A stretch of DNA of 64,000 bases, taken from contig NZ_OZ245041.1 in the NCBI RefSeq assembly GCF_965224175.1, positions 1,922,001 to 1,986,000 on the forward strand, given 5' to 3'. Source of the DNA: Kordia sp965224175 (GTDB lineage Bacteria > Bacteroidota > Bacteroidia > Flavobacteriales > Flavobacteriaceae). A program made the translations under genes and the position numbers. The notes under the pieces were generated by a model. The model did not search any database. It worked only from the letters and a program-made list of their open reading frames with translations, and had not been told where the DNA came from. Below, piece by piece: positions 61,643 to 64,000 of the stretch. How positions within the stretch are numbered: position 1 is the stretch's first letter; every line of letters begins with the position of its first letter.

Positions 61643-61939
61643 GTGAGTATCATAACCAATATTAATAAAGCATTTGATCACCGAATTCGTTTGGGCATTA
61701 TGTCGATTCTGATGGTGAATGAATTCGCCGATTTTAAAATGCTAAAGGAACTCTTGTCAGTCACCGATGGAAACTTGGCAAGTCATGCAAAAGCACTTGA
61801 AAAAGTGGAATATATTAAAGTGGAGAAACAGTTTATCGGGCGAAAGCCAAATACACGTTATAGCGCAACACCACTGGGTAAAATTGAATTTAAAAAGCAC
61901 ATAGAAGCTTTAGAACAATTAATTAAAAAAAGCGAATAA
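61643..61939 (+). CDS. winged-helix transcriptional regulator (GTG start)
   Basis: A 98-residue DNA-binding protein starting at GTG two bases after the upstream stop. The fold is a winged helix: AFDHRIRLGIMSILMVNEFADF (helix 1), MLKELLSVTDGNLASHAKAL (helices 2-3, recognition) and VEKQFIGRKPNTRYSATPLG (wing), ending in a helix for dimer contact. It has no effector domain. Such single-domain regulators of the MarR/ArsR-like group bind inverted repeats as dimers, which agrees with the TACTTTG-N5-CAAAGTA element in front of both transcription units here. Confidence 0.9.
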   Translation: MSIITNINKAFDHRIRLGIMSILMVNEFADFKMLKELLSVTDGNLASHAKALEKVEYIKVEKQFIGRKPNTRYSATPLGKIEFKKHIEALEQLIKKSE

Positions 61940-62014
61940 TTACAAAATTCACACAAATACTAATTCACTAGAAACACTTACTAAATGAAGTTAATTTTCA
62001 ACATAAAAAACGCA

Positions 62015-62029
62015 GTACTTTGTACAAAA
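62015..62029. promoter_or_regulatory. possible extra half-operator upstream of creD
   Basis: TACTTTGTACAAAAG contains one full TACTTTG half and a shifted partial second half, 55 bases before the main creD operator. It may be a weak second site. Confidence 0.3.
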
Positions 62030-62083
62030 GAAACAACTAGGCTTTACTCCTAGCAATTAAAGAACACTATTTTTTTATCCACT

Positions 62084-62102
62084 TACTTTGAATTTCAAAG
62101 TA
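62084..62102. promoter_or_regulatory. 19-base inverted-repeat operator before creD
   Basis: TACTTTG, AATTT, CAAAGTA: perfect 7-bp inverted repeat around 5 bases, 18 bases before the creD ATG, and identical to the element at 60976 except for one spacer base. Confidence 0.7.
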
Positions 62103-62120
62103 CTTTAAAAACTAACGAAA

Positions 62121-63497
62121 ATGGAAGAACATCAAACAAACACAAACAACAACAAGAAGTTTTCTACATGGTTCAAAACTTCTATTACCGCACGAATGCT
62201 TGTCATGGGATTATTGGTCTTATTACTCATGATTCCACTTAAACTGATCCAAGAATTGATTCAAGAACGAGAAAACAGACAAATCAGTGTCGTTAATGAT
62301 ATCAATCATAAATGGGGAAATCAAATTATTATGTACGGACCTATTTTAAAAGTACCGTATAAAACTTTTGAAGAAACCTCAAAATTTGATAAAGAAACAC
62401 AAAAAACGTTCAAAGAACGTCGCACAATTGTTAAGTATGCTTACTTTTTCCCAGATCAATTAGATATTGCTACAGATGCGGAAACGTCCACGAAAAAGCG
62501 AAATAATTTTGAAACAGCAGTCTTCACCGCTAATATTAGTGCCTCTGGAAATTTTACAGCTCCCGATTTTTCCTTGAAATCTATTGAAGACAAAAATATT
62601 ATTTGGGAAAAGGCAACTTTGGTGATTCAGACCACGAATTTGAAAGGTTTGAAAAGTGAAGTGAAAGTAAAGCTAAACGGAAATGATTACAGCTTTGAGA
62701 CCAATTTTTCTAATAAAAACAAGAATTATCCATATTTAGACGAACTAGAAAGTTCTTATTTATCTTTAAATGACATTCCAACAACAAAAGCGCATGCATT
62801 TAATTTTGAGTTGATGTATAATGGAAGTGAACGTGTTCAATTTATTCCTATCGGAAAGGTGACAAATGTGATGATAAAATCCGATTGGAAAGATCCAAAA
62901 CATATTGGAAATTTTACTACGCAGAGCGAACGTACTACTGAAAATGGCGGTTTTGAAGCCAATTGGAAGATTTTAAACACAAATCGTTCGTTTTCACAGC
63001 AGTTTTTTAAAGTATTGCCCAATTTGACACAATACGCAGTAGGAACTAATTTTATTTTTCCTTTAGACGAGTATCAACAAAGTGATCGTGCTGCCAAGTA
63101 TGGTTTTCTCGTAATCGGATTGACGTTTTTAGTCTTTTTCCTAATTCAAACCTTGAGCAAAATTCACATTCATCCTTTTCAATATTTAATGATCGGAATT
63201 GCATTAGTTATGTTTTACACCTTGTTAATTTCTATCTCAGAACACAGTAGTTTCTTAAAAGCATATCTCATTGCAGGAATTGCGGTTATTGTGATGATTA
63301 CGCTGTATTCTAAATCTATTTTAAAAAATTGGAAGTTTCCACTATTTATAGGAACTGCATTGAGTGCTTTATACAGTTTTATTTTCGTGATTATACAAAT
63401 GGAAAACTATGCGCTACTTGTAGGAAGCATTGGGTTATTTATGATTCTAGGAATTGTAATGTATGTATCTCGAAAAATTGATTGGCAGCAAGGTTAA
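62121..63497 (+). CDS. creD: cell envelope integrity protein CreD
   Basis: A 458-residue inner-membrane protein of the CreD family, in E. coli part of the CreBC regulon and linked to envelope integrity and colicin/beta-lactam tolerance. It begins with a soluble tail and one helix (MLVMGLLVLLLMIPLKLIQE), then a periplasmic domain (KWGNQIIMYGPILKVPYK, ASGNFTAPDFSL, FIFPLDEYQQSDRAAKYG) and ends in five or six helices (FLVIGLTFLVFFLIQTLSKI, HPFQYLMIGIALVMFYTLLI). The length is normal. No creBC two-component genes are nearby; the shared operator suggests control by the winged-helix protein. Confidence 0.93.
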   Translation: MEEHQTNTNNNKKFSTWFKTSITARMLVMGLLVLLLMIPLKLIQELIQERENRQISVVNDINHKWGNQIIMYGPILKVPYKTFEETSKFDKETQKTFKERRTIVKYAYFFPDQLDIATDAETSTKKRNNFETAVFTANISASGNFTAPDFSLKSIEDKNIIWEKATLVIQTTNLKGLKSEVKVKLNGNDYSFETNFSNKNKNYPYLDELESSYLSLNDIPTTKAHAFNFELMYNGSERVQFIPIGKVTNVMIKSDWKDPKHIGNFTTQSERTTENGGFEANWKILNTNRSFSQQFFKVLPNLTQYAVGTNFIFPLDEYQQSDRAAKYGFLVIGLTFLVFFLIQTLSKIHIHPFQYLMIGIALVMFYTLLISISEHSSFLKAYLIAGIAVIVMITLYSKSILKNWKFPLFIGTALSALYSFIFVIIQMENYALLVGSIGLFMILGIVMYVSRKIDWQQG

Positions 63498-63654
63498 CGA
63501 TTATAACATTTTAAAATTCACAGATAATACTACAAATTTAAACAAAGATTGATTAGTTAGTTTGGTGAGAAAACGATTCCTGATTTTTTGGAATACGAGC
63601 GCTAAAAAATTGGGTTTCGTTTTCATCTATTATTAACAACAAAATACACAATAC

Positions 63655-63960
63655 ATGAATATTCCATTTATATATAGATTGCTAAAAACCGCTAAAATCA
63701 CAGCAATTTCAAGCTTTTTAGGCGGCACTTTTCTATTGATTGCCTATTTCTATTTTTCAGGCGCAAGTTTAATTTTAGATTTAGGCATTTATTATGCATT
63801 ACTCACATTATTGATAAATAGCATTTTATTTTTCACACTTTACATCACCTTAGTTCACAGCAAACATCGACGTGAAAAGATTTTTAAATCATTAGTACTC
63901 ATGATTATCAATATTCCAATTGGTTTATGCTACATAGGCGTTATTATGAGTTACCATTAA
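63655..63960 (+). CDS. small membrane protein of the creD locus
   Basis: A 101-residue protein with three helices (AISSFLGGTFLLIAYFYF, LGIYYALLTLLINSILFFTL, LVLMIINIPIGLCYIGVIM) and a basic loop (HSKHRREKIFKS). It follows creD on the same strand after about 157 bases and precedes another start 16 bases later. Function unknown. Confidence 0.75.
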   Translation: MNIPFIYRLLKTAKITAISSFLGGTFLLIAYFYFSGASLILDLGIYYALLTLLINSILFFTLYITLVHSKHRREKIFKSLVLMIINIPIGLCYIGVIMSYH

Positions 63961-63976
63961 TTGTAAACACTAAAAG

Positions 63977-64000
63977 ATGAAAAAGTTACATATTAAAATA
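63977..64000 (+). CDS. start of a gene cut by the window end
   Basis: ATGAAAAAGTTACATATTAA runs to the window edge and gives MKKLHIKI. It begins 16 bases after the previous stop, as in an operon. Too short to say more. Confidence 0.35.

Noticed and set aside
1..64000. tRNA, rRNA, riboswitch or prophage genes
   Set aside because: I scanned the gaps by eye for tRNA-like arms, long GC-rich RNA segments and integrase or phage genes and found none; a covariance-model search would be needed to exclude small RNAs.

Overview
This window comes from the chromosome of an AT-rich member of the Bacteroidota, almost certainly a marine-type Flavobacteriaceae. Several things point there. SecD and SecF are fused. 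Two proteins end in type A sorting domains of the type IX secretion system. Lipoproteins carry a Cys-Ser-Asp-Asp-Asp start typical of surface lipoproteins in this phylum. Promoter -7 boxes of the TAnnTTTG kind precede many genes, and gyrB, typA, kdsA, mdh and asnB have the expected lengths. The scattered small peptides with a LxLxKxxIS...GG leader recall Kordia-like flavobacteria, but the genus is a guess. I see no rRNA, tRNA, CRISPR array, prophage or insertion sequence.

Layout. 1-670: two small lanthipeptide-type precursor genes. 700-13000: housekeeping and envelope genes (secDF, two further SecD-like proteins, mdh, gyrB, two secreted T9SS proteins). 13100-20400: a dipeptide epimerase followed by three tandem paralogous surface lipoproteins with 2, 3 and 4 fibronectin-like modules and leucine-rich-like C-terminal halves. 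20600-31300: asnB, a DUF2911 protein, an AraC/GyrI-type regulator with an amidohydrolase, and an outer-membrane protein with a large TPR protein. 31600-32150: a second pair of precursor peptides. 32300-49000: an FtsE-like ATPase, then a polysaccharide/O-antigen region (four glycosyltransferases, FdtA-like ketoisomerase, sugar aminotransferase, acyltransferases, Wzx-like flippase, methyltransferase, two sulfatase-like membrane enzymes), interrupted by another precursor peptide gene at 38323. 49100-52400: typA, kdsA, a DUF1801 protein. 52460-57000: two tandem cassettes, each a membrane-spanning TPR/AraC-type regulator followed by a precursor peptide. 57100-64000: a secreted transglutaminase-like protein, two paralogous histidine kinases, and a locus of a small membrane protein, a winged-helix regulator and CreD with a shared inverted-repeat operator.

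The most interesting content is the peptide system. There are seven precursor genes at four places, with no modification or export enzyme in the window. Two of them alternate with transmembrane regulators whose sensor part is a chain of TPR repeats, the fold that binds peptide pheromones in Gram-positive RNPP regulators. My reading is a family of modified peptides produced by enzymes encoded elsewhere, some of which may be sensed from the periplasm by the adjacent regulators. That is a hypothesis from gene order and domain layout only. Secondary leads are the 19-bp operator shared by the CreD locus, the free-standing SecD-domain lipoprotein, and the 2-3-4 module ladder in the surface lipoproteins.
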